DNA of 41,828 bases, taken from a virus. Positions 13,052 to 22,489 of this stretch are shown here, in pieces. A program made the translations under genes and the position numbers. The stretch's first letter is position 1; each line of letters starts with the position of its first letter. The notes beneath the pieces are model-generated. The model was not told the DNA's origin, did not search any database, and worked only from the letters and a program-made list of their open reading frames with translations. The stretch spans positions 1 to 41,828 of the IMG/VR virus record IMGVR_UViG_3300017971_000453; one strand, written 5' to 3'.

Positions 13052-13134
13052 CAACCAAAGACCGCATAGCGGATCTCTTTAAGTTCAAGTAGTTGAATTT
13101 ATTGTATTTTTTGGTTGGGCTATCTCCCTCAACC
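13052..13134 (+). promoter_or_regulatory. Leader with two mutually exclusive stems upstream of scaffold gene
   Basis: CAACCAAA (13052-13059) is complementary to TTTGGTTG (13110-13117). The second partner also lies in GGTTGGG (13113-13119), which can instead pair with CCCTCAACC (13126-13134). The two pairings exclude each other, as in attenuators. No run of T follows the second stem, so any switch would more likely act on RNA stability or translation. The region has no ORF. Confidence 0.3.
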
Positions 13135-13205
13135 TTGATCGGAATACCAATTGGCTCCGGTCATAGACTTTGAATACCGCTTCGGCGGCTCAAAAGGAGG
13201 CAAAA

Positions 13206-14342
13206 ATGCCCAAAAAAAAGATTCATGAACCCGAAATTCCCTCTGCAGTATCCGCACAGGAAGCTGCAGCAAACGCTTTAATCGCAAAGGCTGCTGGAAA
13301 GGACCTCGAGCCTGGTCCAAATGACCAGCAGATAGAGCCGGATAAAGTTTTAAAGCCGACTCATCCAGATCCGGCCGACGATCCCGAAGAGGATCCGGTT
13401 GCCCAGGACAAGGAGATCGATTTAAGCGTTACGAGTCAGGAGGTTGGAGCGGAAGCAATTCCTACTCCAGACATTCCGGCCACCGGGGGAGATTGGGAGC
13501 AGAAGTACAGGGTCCTGCAGGGTAAGTATAATCGTGAAATAAGCGAAATGCGCTCAGCGCAAATCGATATGCAGGGTCAACTTAACAACTCGCAGAAAGT
13601 TATCGAGCGTCTTGAGAAGATCCTTGATGAGCAGACCAGAGCACCACGGGCTGCAGCGCCGGCAAGCGACCTTGTCGCAAAGGCTACATCAAAGATCGAT
13701 CTCGATGAAATGGACGGATACGGTGACGAGGTTATTCGCCTGGCGCAGGGATTCAACAGCCAGGCAGATTTGATCGCTCAGCTTTACGCGAAGCTCGAGG
13801 GATCCGGTCAGCCAGCACAGTCGGCAGGCCATGATGATGAGTTTCTCCAAAGATTCGAGACTGTTGAGAAATTGACAGTCAAGTCCGCAACGGACAAATA
13901 CTTTGATGAGCTTACGTCGGCGCTACCTGAATGGCAGACCATTAACCATGATCCGAAGTTTTTGGCATGGTGCGACCAGCCGGATCCAATGACCGGCTAT
14001 CCTCGAAAGCAGATATTGCTACAGAGTGCCCATTCGTTAAATTCTCAAAGGGTGCTCGCCGTGTTCAATAGATATCTGCAAGAGAGCGGGGTTACACCGG
14101 CTCAGAATATTTCGAATAAGGCTCCCGCGAGGGATAAAAAAGCGCACCTTCTGGTGCCAGACGCCACAGGCGCGATAGGTGACGAAACCGGTAATGCAGC
14201 CCTGGATAAAACCAAGTATGCAACCCGGGATGAGTTTAACAGAGCAAAGAAGCTCTTCACGACTCAAAAAATTACCGAGGCCGAATTCGATAAGGTAAGC
14301 AATCGTTTTCAAGCGGCAATCGGTGCAGGATTAGTCTCATAA
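13206..14342 (+). CDS. Putative scaffolding protein, 378 aa
   Basis: ATG 13206 follows AAAGGAGGCAAAA; a TTG 36 bases upstream is less likely. The product is acidic and Ala/Gln/Pro-rich, with a central coiled coil (QKYRVLQGKYNREISEMRSA, residues about 110-160) and a helical C-terminus. 'YKVLQGKYN..'-type helices are typical of phage proteins encoded just before the capsid. It would direct capsid shell assembly and leave the head. The function follows from composition and position. Confidence 0.7.
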   Translation: MPKKKIHEPEIPSAVSAQEAAANALIAKAAGKDLEPGPNDQQIEPDKVLKPTHPDPADDPEEDPVAQDKEIDLSVTSQEVGAEAIPTPDIPATGGDWEQKYRVLQGKYNREISEMRSAQIDMQGQLNNSQKVIERLEKILDEQTRAPRAAAPASDLVAKATSKIDLDEMDGYGDEVIRLAQGFNSQADLIAQLYAKLEGSGQPAQSAGHDDEFLQRFETVEKLTVKSATDKYFDELTSALPEWQTINHDPKFLAWCDQPDPMTGYPRKQILLQSAHSLNSQRVLAVFNRYLQESGVTPAQNISNKAPARDKKAHLLVPDATGAIGDETGNAALDKTKYATRDEFNRAKKLFTTQKITEAEFDKVSNRFQAAIGAGLVS

Positions 14343-14412
14343 GGCTTGACCGGCCTTTCTGATCCTCCCGCTACCGCAAATAATAATTCTCTAAATTTTG
14401 GGAGGAAATACA

Positions 14413-15330
14413 ATGATTCCAGCCGCCCCTGGTACCCCGCAATACTCCGGTACTTTTATTCCGGAGATTTGGTCGGGCAAATTGCTCGTTAAGTTTTACG
14501 CCGCGACCGTGATCGCTGCAATTTCGAATACGGATTATGAAGGTGAGATCAAGGATAAAGGCGACAAAGTCATTATCCGGACTGTGCCTGACATCATCAT
14601 CCGTGATTATAACAAAGGCCAGAGCCTGCAGATCCAACGGCCCGAAGCTCCGAATAAAGAGCTCCTGATCGATAAAGCCAAGTATTTCAATATGATCTGC
14701 GATGATATCGACAAGCATCAAACCGATATCGCCCTGATGGACTCCTGGTCCAGAGACGCCGGTCAGCAAATGAAGATCGTCGTCGATCGTGAATTCCTGG
14801 GAGACGTTTACGCCGATGCGGACGCAGCCAACCAAGGCGCCACCGCGGGTGCGGACTCCGCTTCCTTCGACCTTGGCGTGACCGGTGCCCCGGTTGCAAT
14901 TACCAAGGCCAACATTCTGGACTTCATCGTGGACGTCGGTACTGTCCTCGACGAACAGAATATTCCTGAGGACTCCAGATGGATGGTACTGCCTCCGTGG
15001 ATGTGCGGTATGATTCTGAAGTCCGACCTTAAGGATGCTTCCCTGGCCGGCGACGGCACCAGCATCCTGCGAAATGGACGGATCGGCATGATCGATCGGT
15101 TCACCATCTATGCCAGCAACTTGCTGACAAGCGTGGCCGATGGTGCATTCCGCGCCTATCATCCGATTGCCGGTCATAAGAGCGCGATTTCTTTCGCCGC
15201 CCAAATGACCAAAATGGAAAGCCTGCGAGCCGAAAGTACCTTTGGTACCCTGGTGCGCGGTCTGAACGTGTACGGTTACGAGGTTCTGAAACCGGAATCC
15301 CTGGTCGACATGTACGTTCGGAAGGGTTAA
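14413..15330 (+). CDS. Major capsid protein (HK97-fold type), 305 aa
   Basis: GGGAGGAAATACA precedes ATG 14413. Pattern features: an N-terminal FIPEIWSGKLLVKFYAATVI, an internal 'E-loop/spine' region (VIIRTVPDIIIRDYNKGQSL), a KITKANILDFIVDVGTVLDE-like spine helix, the SRWMVLPPWMCGMI strand and a C-terminal RGLNVYGYEVLKPESLV. These fit podovirus/siphovirus HK97-fold coat proteins. Codons look more biased (CTG, GAC, ATC) than in neighbours, as expected for the most abundant virion protein. It follows the scaffold. Confidence 0.88.
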   Translation: MIPAAPGTPQYSGTFIPEIWSGKLLVKFYAATVIAAISNTDYEGEIKDKGDKVIIRTVPDIIIRDYNKGQSLQIQRPEAPNKELLIDKAKYFNMICDDIDKHQTDIALMDSWSRDAGQQMKIVVDREFLGDVYADADAANQGATAGADSASFDLGVTGAPVAITKANILDFIVDVGTVLDEQNIPEDSRWMVLPPWMCGMILKSDLKDASLAGDGTSILRNGRIGMIDRFTIYASNLLTSVADGAFRAYHPIAGHKSAISFAAQMTKMESLRAESTFGTLVRGLNVYGYEVLKPESLVDMYVRKG

Positions 15331-15336
15331 TCCAAG

Positions 15337-15354
15337 TTAATCCCGAGGGATTAA
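15337..15354 (+). other. Perfect hairpin after the capsid gene
   Basis: TTAATCCC and GGGATTAA pair perfectly around GA, six bases after the capsid stop. No T run follows, so it is not a classical terminator. It could protect or process the 3' end of the capsid mRNA, or attenuate transcription into the next gene. A second inverted repeat (GGAGCC/GGCTCC, 15372-15408 region) lies downstream. Confidence 0.45.
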
Positions 15355-15452
15355 ACATCCCCCCCGTGGCCGGAGCCAGAACGCAGGCTTAAAAGCGGTT
15401 AGTATGGCTCCGTCCCAAATTAAAATCTTTACCCTTTTCAGGAGGTTACAAT

Positions 15453-16070
15453 ATGAGCACCTATGCTTTTAAAGGCAGCGGAGTAAATCATGCCTATGAT
15501 GCCTTTGGATTCCATGTCGAGCGTGTTACCCTTGACTTCGCCAAGGTCCTTTCCGGAGAAACCAAGTTGGTAAATCCGGCCACCGGACTTGATGCAGTAC
15601 CCGCCGAGATCGTCGCTGAGGATGTATACGAGATCTTCAACGTGAAGCGTGGCTTCATGATCATGAATGCCGGTTTTGTTATCGACGACGATTATGCAGG
15701 GACAGAGGAAGGAAATATTCTCGCCCTCGGAGATAACACGGATGATCTGATCATCAAAGACGTTGCCGGTGACGTTACCGCTAACCCACAGTTTCTTGTC
15801 GACACCGGAGATCTGTATTTGGGTGGCGTTTATTACGCCGGCTTTATTTCTCCGTCTCCCGCTTCTCCCGCCGTATCTGCGATTCCTGGGTATCTTGCAA
15901 TCGGCGATACGTCGATTGACCTGACGATCCTTACCCTGGCAGAGACGGATTATCCTTTAATGGATACCCTGAAGCTGCAGCTTTTTATGTTCGGCTTCCA
16001 GGTTATGGACAACGAGGTATACGGGTTTTCGAATAACCTTGTTCCATACGGCGGTGAGCTTATTAACTAA
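15453..16070 (+). CDS. Putative capsid-associated structural protein, 205 aa
   Basis: CAGGAGGTTACAAT precedes ATG. The product is mostly beta-prone and Gly/Asp-rich, no Cys, no membrane segment. It lies between the capsid gene and a strong terminator (16095-16134), in the capsid transcription unit, so a decoration or minor head protein is likely. No family motif is seen. The codon bias resembles the capsid gene. Confidence 0.6.
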   Translation: MSTYAFKGSGVNHAYDAFGFHVERVTLDFAKVLSGETKLVNPATGLDAVPAEIVAEDVYEIFNVKRGFMIMNAGFVIDDDYAGTEEGNILALGDNTDDLIIKDVAGDVTANPQFLVDTGDLYLGGVYYAGFISPSPASPAVSAIPGYLAIGDTSIDLTILTLAETDYPLMDTLKLQLFMFGFQVMDNEVYGFSNNLVPYGGELIN

Positions 16071-16094
16071 GCCGTTAATTTATATTTTCATCCT

Positions 16095-16134
16095 ATAAAG
16101 GGGTGGTGGCCATGCTGCCTCCCCTTTATTTTTT
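16095..16134 (+). terminator. Rho-independent terminator after the capsid unit
   Basis: ATAAAGGGG (16095-16103) pairs with CCCCTTTAT (16121-16129) and is followed by TTTTTT. The loop region can add short inner pairs. This separates the capsid transcription unit from the connector/tail genes that follow. Confidence 0.85.
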
Positions 16135-16177
16135 CAGTTCTCGAATAACGAATACATAATAAATAAGGGGGGTTATC

Positions 16178-16846
16178 ATGAAAGAAAAGCAAATTGTCAG
16201 GGCTAAATATCTTTTGCAGAGATTGCCTAATGGGAGTGAGCGGGTACATATCTGGACTGTCGGGCTTGCTCAGCGAGCAGACTGCTTTCCGATGTCTCCG
16301 GCGCAGTATGAAAAATGGCTTGAGGGAGATCTCGAAAAGAAAATTGCCGCTCGCGGTGGGAAAATTCGCCTGCGTGTAGACGAGGAAAAAGAGATCGAGG
16401 AGCTCGCGGCAGCAGAGGCCGCGGAGCCAGATCTTGAGATAAAGGTGGCTCAAACCGGATTGATAAAGGACGACGGTGAGAGCGAAACCCTTCCACCTGG
16501 CGAAGAGAATCCGGAAGTAGCCTTAACGCAGGAAGATGTCGCCGGTGAGATTGGTATCGACGATGATGGATATCTCGAGGAAAATGATATCCTATCGGTT
16601 GTTGCCCCGGCCGATGAAGGCACAAAAATTTCGGACGCCATGAAAACACAGGCCATGATGGCAGAGGATGAGATAAAGCGCCTTCATAAATTCAGAAAGC
16701 CGAATACCCTGGAAGCCTACATGCTGGAGAAATACAAGGTCAACCTGATACCGATGGATGATCTTCAGGAGCTCCGCGAGCAGGCGATCCTAATGATTGA
16801 AGAGCTCTCGAAGCACGGAAAGCTATTCATCAGAAGCGAGGATTAA
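16178..16846 (+). CDS. Hypothetical acidic structural protein, 222 aa
   Basis: AAGGGGGGTTATC precedes ATG. A basic N-terminal part (residues 1-60) is followed by a long acidic Glu/Asp/Ala-rich stretch (about 65-160) and a helical C-terminus (DLQELREQAILMIEELSKHG). It lies just before the gp11-like adaptor gene, so a connector or head-completion role is plausible. No homology is recognised. Confidence 0.6.
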   Translation: MKEKQIVRAKYLLQRLPNGSERVHIWTVGLAQRADCFPMSPAQYEKWLEGDLEKKIAARGGKIRLRVDEEKEIEELAAAEAAEPDLEIKVAQTGLIKDDGESETLPPGEENPEVALTQEDVAGEIGIDDDGYLEENDILSVVAPADEGTKISDAMKTQAMMAEDEIKRLHKFRKPNTLEAYMLEKYKVNLIPMDDLQELREQAILMIEELSKHGKLFIRSED

Positions 16847-16847
16847 T

Positions 16848-17591
16848 ATGGCAAATATAGGATTCCTTGCCGGATGGCAAGACGAGGTCGCTAAATATTG
16901 CAAGGGGATAGATAACGCGAATTACCAGACCCTATTGCTGGACGAGATCCGCGACCTCATGAGGGACTTTTGTAAGCGGACTGCCTTGTGGTGGTACGAT
17001 GTATCGTTCGATGTTATCGCCGGGACGAATTATTATAAACTGAGCGCATTAATTCCTCAGGAGCCGGACGACGACGCTGCAGATATAGTCCTTGTCGAGA
17101 GTGTAAAGTACAAGTCAGATGGCGAGGATTCTGATTCATACCGCGACCTTCCTCCTCTCAGGGCGTGGGTTGAGAACGTACCTGGAAAGAATTCCGGAGG
17201 ATGGCAATACTTCACAGGAAGCGAGCCAACAAATTTTTATTACGATGAGCTCGAAGAGACTTTATTACTTTATCCGACTCCAGAATTGGATTCCGCTCCA
17301 GATGGGATTGAGGCGAGATTGATATTGATGCCTGGTCATGAAGCTATCGAATTTCCGGACTTTTTTTACAAGCAGTATAAAACTGAGCTCGGGATCGGGA
17401 TAGCCGCTAACCTAATGCAACTCACAAATAAACCGTGGTCCAATGAAGAGCTCGGGAAGATTAAAGGGGCTGAATATGATTCGTGGGTTACCGAGGCGAA
17501 GAGCAAAAAGCAATCGGGCTATACCCGTCGGACTACTCAGGTTCAATTCCCGCATTTCGGAGGATCCCGCGGAAGCTCCTGGGTATTCTAA
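16848..17591 (+). CDS. Head-tail adaptor (T7 gp11-like), 247 aa
   Basis: Start at ATG 16848 with GCGAGGA upstream. An N-terminal helix ends RDFCKRTALWWYDVSFDVIA (residues about 40-59), then 'TNYYKLSALIP', a P-rich turn, a 'LLLYPTPELDS' strand, a small 'ARLILMPGHEAIEFPDFF' segment, a KQYKTELGIGIAANLMQLTN helix and 'KPWSN'. This order of 'LW..d..v..G...Y.l' , 'L.LyP.P' , 'P..ip.fl...y...i..g....L......PW' is typical of podovirus tail-tube A/adaptor proteins that dock on the portal. Confidence 0.75.
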   Translation: MANIGFLAGWQDEVAKYCKGIDNANYQTLLLDEIRDLMRDFCKRTALWWYDVSFDVIAGTNYYKLSALIPQEPDDDAADIVLVESVKYKSDGEDSDSYRDLPPLRAWVENVPGKNSGGWQYFTGSEPTNFYYDELEETLLLYPTPELDSAPDGIEARLILMPGHEAIEFPDFFYKQYKTELGIGIAANLMQLTNKPWSNEELGKIKGAEYDSWVTEAKSKKQSGYTRRTTQVQFPHFGGSRGSSWVF

Positions 17592-20500
17592 ATGGATAAA
17601 TTCATAAAAGATCGTTTTCAAGTCGGTGGTTACAATAAATTTCATGCTCGGACAGTAACCCGCCGGCCGGCTGCTCAGTTGAGCCTTGGTGAATTAAGCG
17701 TTTGTAATAACTTCAGAAATTACTATCCTGGGATCAGGAAGCGCGGAGGGATGGAATCCCTACACCTCGAGGCCTTTGATTCATTCGAAGAATCGCAATG
17801 CGGTACGGATGTCCCGGCGAATGGCTCCCCGGCGCATTTCTCGGATGTTGTTTGGACAGCATCTGCGAATTCATGGGCTGAGGCCAGAAATGGTGGAGCC
17901 TCGAGGATCCTTGCTGGAGATCCTACAATTGAAGATTCTCCAATATATACGGTAGATTATGGCTTCGCCGCTCAGAATTCAAGGGCGATCCTGATGTTCG
18001 ATATATCCAATTTTGTCGGAAAGACAATAACGGGTGCACAGCTAAGAATAGAGACTGCAGTCGATATCGTCACGCTACTTGGCGGTCCACCAAATTTTAA
18101 TTATGGTGATATCTGCATGGTAGACGTTACGGCACAGGTACCATTGGCATCTGATATCCCTGACGTATTCTATGACTTCACAAATTACCTGCTGATATCT
18201 GACGATATTTATGTCCCATCCGGAGTCCCGGGGGTTGAATATATTTTCGAATTCAATACCGATGGAATCCAGTATATAAACAACGTCCTCGCTGGAGTTT
18301 ATGGACCTGGCACGGTAATGGGCATTATGTTCATGAATTACTCTTTTGACTACCTGAATGACCCGCCGACTCCGACAAACACCCTTTACGCATATGCCCC
18401 TCGGCTCGGCGCTGCCGACAGCCCACCTGTTTGCCACCCTGATATTCCATTGTGGACGGGGTACGCATCTATCGATCGGTTCCCTATTTCGAATTGGCAA
18501 TTCACAAAAGCCTGGGAAGAGGATCCGGATACCGCTGATTATGAGCGACATACTTTTGTCCAGCTATCTGACGGTATTGTGTTGAAGGCGACAAACACGC
18601 CACCGGCATACACGGCTGGTCCGTTTGGCCCTCTATTTTTTGATTCTGGTGAAACCATACTGTATCCGGCAAGTTATGCGGATATAGATGGAATAATGCT
18701 ATTCTCTGATTCTGTATCTCAGCACCAGTTGTGGGCTGGAAACAGGCAAAAGATAAAAGGTGCAAATTGGGACGACGGAACATATGGAACAAATTTTAAT
18801 GTGTTATCAGAGGGTTACGATATTTGGGAGCAGGTAGTCGGAAATGACAGCCTAAGCGCCCTGGTAGGAAGTTTGGCGTCGACAGACGTCGGCCTCATGA
18901 TATGCTGCCAGACCCCTGCGGATATATTGAATTTCCAGATAGATACCGGACAGACCGTTGCATCACCGACAAGGGTGTCGTATTGGAGGGGATATTCGAG
19001 TGGCTGGAGTGCCGCAACTATCTTATCTGATACAACCCTTGACGGATCAGACGGGCTCGGCCAAAGCGGTACTATAAAATTCACAAAAGCGCTAACGGAG
19101 GTCCCGGCCACCTTCGCCGGTATCACCGGTTACTGGTACAGAATTACACCCAACGGAGCGGCGTGGAGTACTGTTAGGATTTCGAGTATCACATACGGTA
19201 ACATGGGTTTCGTGTCTTTGACCGACAATCTGTGGGACGGTATTATGCGATTGCCGGCAGAGGTGCAAGTATACGATGCCTCTGAGGGAAAGACATTCCT
19301 TTATGCTGCAGGATCCGTTGTGCTTAATGAGCTTGTCAGCGCCGACAGAATTTATATCGGTACCCCTGAGAAGGTTCAGTTCTTCGAGATTGACCCGGGT
19401 GAGAATCCTAATGGAAATGCAGCAACGATAACAGATATTGATGCATGGACAGGAGCCGCATTCGCCCCGTTGTCATTCAATGACGGTAGCTCAGCGTTCA
19501 CAGAGAAGGGCCAGATAACCCTTTATACATCCGAGAAGCTTGTCGAGAAGCACAGGTTCAATGATGCAAATTTCGCTTTATACTGGTATCGCATAGAGCT
19601 ATCGATAGCGACAACCCTCTCTGAACAGGTAAGCATATCAATATCTTATGCGCCGATAATGTCGAATGTTTCAGAGGACTTCGGTGCGATAGGCATATCG
19701 AATGCTGCGTTCAAGGACCGCGGTGCATATTCCTTTAACCGGTTCCCGCATTACCTTTATGTCTCCTCGAGCATAGGTCCGAATGTCTTGTCAGGAACAG
19801 ATTTCGCTATCCTGCGAGCCGGCGACGGCCGCCCAAATAAGATAACATCCATGAAAAAGTTTCATAACGAGCTCCTTGTCCACCAGGAAGAGCGAGGCAT
19901 GGACGGTGGATGCACAACAATATTCGAGGGTTACAGTCCATCTACATTCGGACGACTCGTTCTGTCAACGAGGGTTGGAGCCCTAAACGAGGATGCCGTT
20001 ACTGTTATCGATGGTCCAGAGGGTGCGGTAATAAGGACTGATGAAACGGCTCAGACTCGAGCATATTGGATAAGCAGGTATGGCATATACCAGACAGACG
20101 GCCGGATAGTAAAGAGGATCTCGCAGGATATCCAGAATTACTTTGACCCGAGGTTCCCCGAGTGCATAACCAGGGGAAAAGAGGGGCTCGCCTGGGCGGC
20201 CTATGATAGCTCATGCGAGGTTGTCAGGTTTGGAATTTGCTCCGGAGAAGATGCTGAATTACCAAACATATTCCCGGTATACGACCTAACGACAGGCGAT
20301 TGGCTTTTCGATACATTCGAGGATGATGCAAACGCCCCGACAACCGTCGGCGAGGTTGAGGCCGGAAGCGGTCCATTGCCAGTAATTCAAATGAATTACA
20401 GCAAATCATGGGCCAGCAGATTTAATTACGGGCTTAATGATAATGGCGACGAGATAGTCGCTGAGGCATATCTCGAATTGAATGCAGCGGCTGCCCTTTT

Positions 20501-20771
20501 GGACTTAAGAGAAGTATGGATCCGGATGCTTGCGATAGACGATGCCTTATTAACCTTTGATATCCTTGAGGATACTCGCGTAAATTCTGACCACGGTGCT
20601 GAGCTTGACATGGGAGCCGAAGAGGCAGGCGACGACGTCAGGCGCCACAGATTGGTCGTGAACGCTACTCAGGTCACTCATATGACAATCGTTCTTAAAA
20701 ACGATGAGGTCGATACCGACACATGGTTATATGATTATTCGATCGATCTTGGTGCGCTCGGGAAAAGATAA
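17592..20771 (+). CDS. Tail nozzle / tubular protein B-like, 1059 aa, with inserted beta domain
   Basis: ATG abuts the adaptor stop. The N-terminus (GGYNKFHARTVTRRPAAQLS, then LGELSVCNNFRNYYPGIRKR) and the long beta-rich body (WYRITPNGAAWSTVRI, SMKKFHNELLVHQEERGMDG, ISRYGIYQTDGRIVKRISQD) match the nozzle/stabilisation proteins of short-tailed phages. Residues about 70-290 look like an insertion: a SRAILMFDISNFVGKTITGA segment recalls DNRLRE/CBM-type jelly-roll domains. At 1059 residues it is larger than T7 gp12 (about 790). Stop overlaps the next start. Confidence 0.7.
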   Translation: MDKFIKDRFQVGGYNKFHARTVTRRPAAQLSLGELSVCNNFRNYYPGIRKRGGMESLHLEAFDSFEESQCGTDVPANGSPAHFSDVVWTASANSWAEARNGGASRILAGDPTIEDSPIYTVDYGFAAQNSRAILMFDISNFVGKTITGAQLRIETAVDIVTLLGGPPNFNYGDICMVDVTAQVPLASDIPDVFYDFTNYLLISDDIYVPSGVPGVEYIFEFNTDGIQYINNVLAGVYGPGTVMGIMFMNYSFDYLNDPPTPTNTLYAYAPRLGAADSPPVCHPDIPLWTGYASIDRFPISNWQFTKAWEEDPDTADYERHTFVQLSDGIVLKATNTPPAYTAGPFGPLFFDSGETILYPASYADIDGIMLFSDSVSQHQLWAGNRQKIKGANWDDGTYGTNFNVLSEGYDIWEQVVGNDSLSALVGSLASTDVGLMICCQTPADILNFQIDTGQTVASPTRVSYWRGYSSGWSAATILSDTTLDGSDGLGQSGTIKFTKALTEVPATFAGITGYWYRITPNGAAWSTVRISSITYGNMGFVSLTDNLWDGIMRLPAEVQVYDASEGKTFLYAAGSVVLNELVSADRIYIGTPEKVQFFEIDPGENPNGNAATITDIDAWTGAAFAPLSFNDGSSAFTEKGQITLYTSEKLVEKHRFNDANFALYWYRIELSIATTLSEQVSISISYAPIMSNVSEDFGAIGISNAAFKDRGAYSFNRFPHYLYVSSSIGPNVLSGTDFAILRAGDGRPNKITSMKKFHNELLVHQEERGMDGGCTTIFEGYSPSTFGRLVLSTRVGALNEDAVTVIDGPEGAVIRTDETAQTRAYWISRYGIYQTDGRIVKRISQDIQNYFDPRFPECITRGKEGLAWAAYDSSCEVVRFGICSGEDAELPNIFPVYDLTTGDWLFDTFEDDANAPTTVGEVEAGSGPLPVIQMNYSKSWASRFNYGLNDNGDEIVAEAYLELNAAAALLDLREVWIRMLAIDDALLTFDILEDTRVNSDHGAELDMGAEEAGDDVRRHRLVVNATQVTHMTIVLKNDEVDTDTWLYDYSIDLGALGKR

Positions 20772-22489
20772 TGGCCCAAAAAGATTGGGAAAAACGCATG
20801 TATGTGCCGGCACAGGTGTTCCCTGACCAGGCGCGACAGCCATCTGCAAAAGAGAAATGGTCGGCCGTAACAACGGTCTTGCCAGAGCAGGCAGAGTTCA
20901 CTCCCGAGATTCCCACCGCTGAAAGCAATTCTTTGAGCTCCGATCTATTGAAGCAATCTGAGCACAAAAAGCCTTATAAGTCAAAGGGTTACGAGCAAAT
21001 GGAATATGAGCTCGAGCCGCCTCCTGGGTTTTCTTCTGTGCCTCCTGGATGGGTACCGCCTCCAGGAGTTCCATGGCCGACCCCTGGTGGTGGGCCTATC
21101 GGTGGTGGGCTTCCATTCATATTTGTTTTCGATATCGATCCGGTTGTCGTTACAATATCTTCTGACCCACAATGGTCTGCTGTTCAGGATGTTTGCCCAG
21201 GGACATGGACTCTTATTGACCTCCAGCCGACACATGAAGTTGTAAATGTTGAGCTCGTTTCGCCGCCGACAGGTACGAGATTCAGGTACCCTGGAGCGTC
21301 GAAAAGATATATAGAGGTCCTGATCCCGGGCAACATTGCATGGGATAACCTATTGAGAATACGGGCTTATATGGAGGCAGACAACCCAGGCGGGATTATA
21401 AATCCTGTGCCTGGAGACTCTGTCGCTAATATAGATATAGCATCCTTCCAGGATGAAAAATGCCCGAGCCATTATCTTGACATAAAGGTTGCGGTCAACA
21501 CAGGCGTTGGGACTTACACGAGATCGTTTGTTTGGGATATGTGGCGAGAAGAGATACCGCTTGATATTCCTGATGGTATCGGCGGCACATTAACTCTTCC
21601 CGTGCTCGATGCCTCGCTCGCATACTGGCGTGGTCTTGTACCTTCGATCGGAGCAAAGGATGTTACGATCGGAAGGAGTTGTGCGTTTACACAGGACGTC
21701 CTACCTGCGTGTGATACCGGACTAAATGGTATCGGAGACGACTATACAGACGTCGTCTATTGGCGCTGTGGTGGATCTCAGTTTTATGATAGCGCTGGAT
21801 CATGCGAGGTGATTTGCTCATTTTGTAATGATGCACCGCCGCCGGTCGTTATAGGGAATTGCTATACGACGATTACGAGGAGCGAGCCGCTGCTTACCGT
21901 TCCATCAGATATCGGATCTGGAAAGTTTGCTTATGGGTATAGCGTTACAGAATATATTTATGAGCAGGTTTTCATGATGGAAACAGTCGATTTGTGGTTT
22001 GAGGCAAACGTTGAATCTGGTGGTGCATGCGTTGACACAGGTACAATTGTTCGGTTGCAGTCAGACGTTTCATGGTATATCGACGTCCAGGGGGATACAT
22101 TTGGTTCTGGCGCTGAAACTCCAGACAGATATATATCCCTTTTGTCTGGAAATAACGTTACCATATCGAGCGACTTTTATAATAACCTTCTCGACGCTCC
22201 GGAGAATCCGGACTCCCTCATTCACATTGTAGCCTTTGATCATAAGGTGGAAGATATCGGCGGCGGCAATCCGACATTCTATGAAGAATGCTATGCCGAT
22301 CTTTATTATGATCATACTGGATTTATTCATAATAATCAATTAAATCGTGCGTTTGAAGATGTCAGAAAGGCAGCATTCGAGGCAATGATCCAAACGATAA
22401 TTGATGATGCAAAGACTGCGTTTCCTACATACACAAGGATAGGGCTCACATTCACCACTCAATTTCACCAGGGGGTATATAAAGTATGA
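20771..22489 (+). CDS. Hypothetical virion protein with proline-rich linker, 572 aa
   Basis: TAATG overlap with the nozzle gene. Residues 1-75 are polar, with an extended Pro/Gly-rich stretch at about 77-115 (LEPPPGFSSVPPGWVPPPGV), then an all-beta body with scattered Cys (CSFCNDAPPPVVIGNC). The last 100 residues alternate helix and strand. The flexible linker and beta body suggest a tail appendage protein. No catalytic motif or family is recognised. ATGA overlap with the following gene. Confidence 0.6.
   Translation: MAQKDWEKRMYVPAQVFPDQARQPSAKEKWSAVTTVLPEQAEFTPEIPTAESNSLSSDLLKQSEHKKPYKSKGYEQMEYELEPPPGFSSVPPGWVPPPGVPWPTPGGGPIGGGLPFIFVFDIDPVVVTISSDPQWSAVQDVCPGTWTLIDLQPTHEVVNVELVSPPTGTRFRYPGASKRYIEVLIPGNIAWDNLLRIRAYMEADNPGGIINPVPGDSVANIDIASFQDEKCPSHYLDIKVAVNTGVGTYTRSFVWDMWREEIPLDIPDGIGGTLTLPVLDASLAYWRGLVPSIGAKDVTIGRSCAFTQDVLPACDTGLNGIGDDYTDVVYWRCGGSQFYDSAGSCEVICSFCNDAPPPVVIGNCYTTITRSEPLLTVPSDIGSGKFAYGYSVTEYIYEQVFMMETVDLWFEANVESGGACVDTGTIVRLQSDVSWYIDVQGDTFGSGAETPDRYISLLSGNNVTISSDFYNNLLDAPENPDSLIHIVAFDHKVEDIGGGNPTFYEECYADLYYDHTGFIHNNQLNRAFEDVRKAAFEAMIQTIIDDAKTAFPTYTRIGLTFTTQFHQGVYKV

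Noticed and set aside
14371-15204. 277-residue minus-strand ORF opposite the capsid gene
   Set aside because: The capsid gene is certain; biased codons open long antisense frames.
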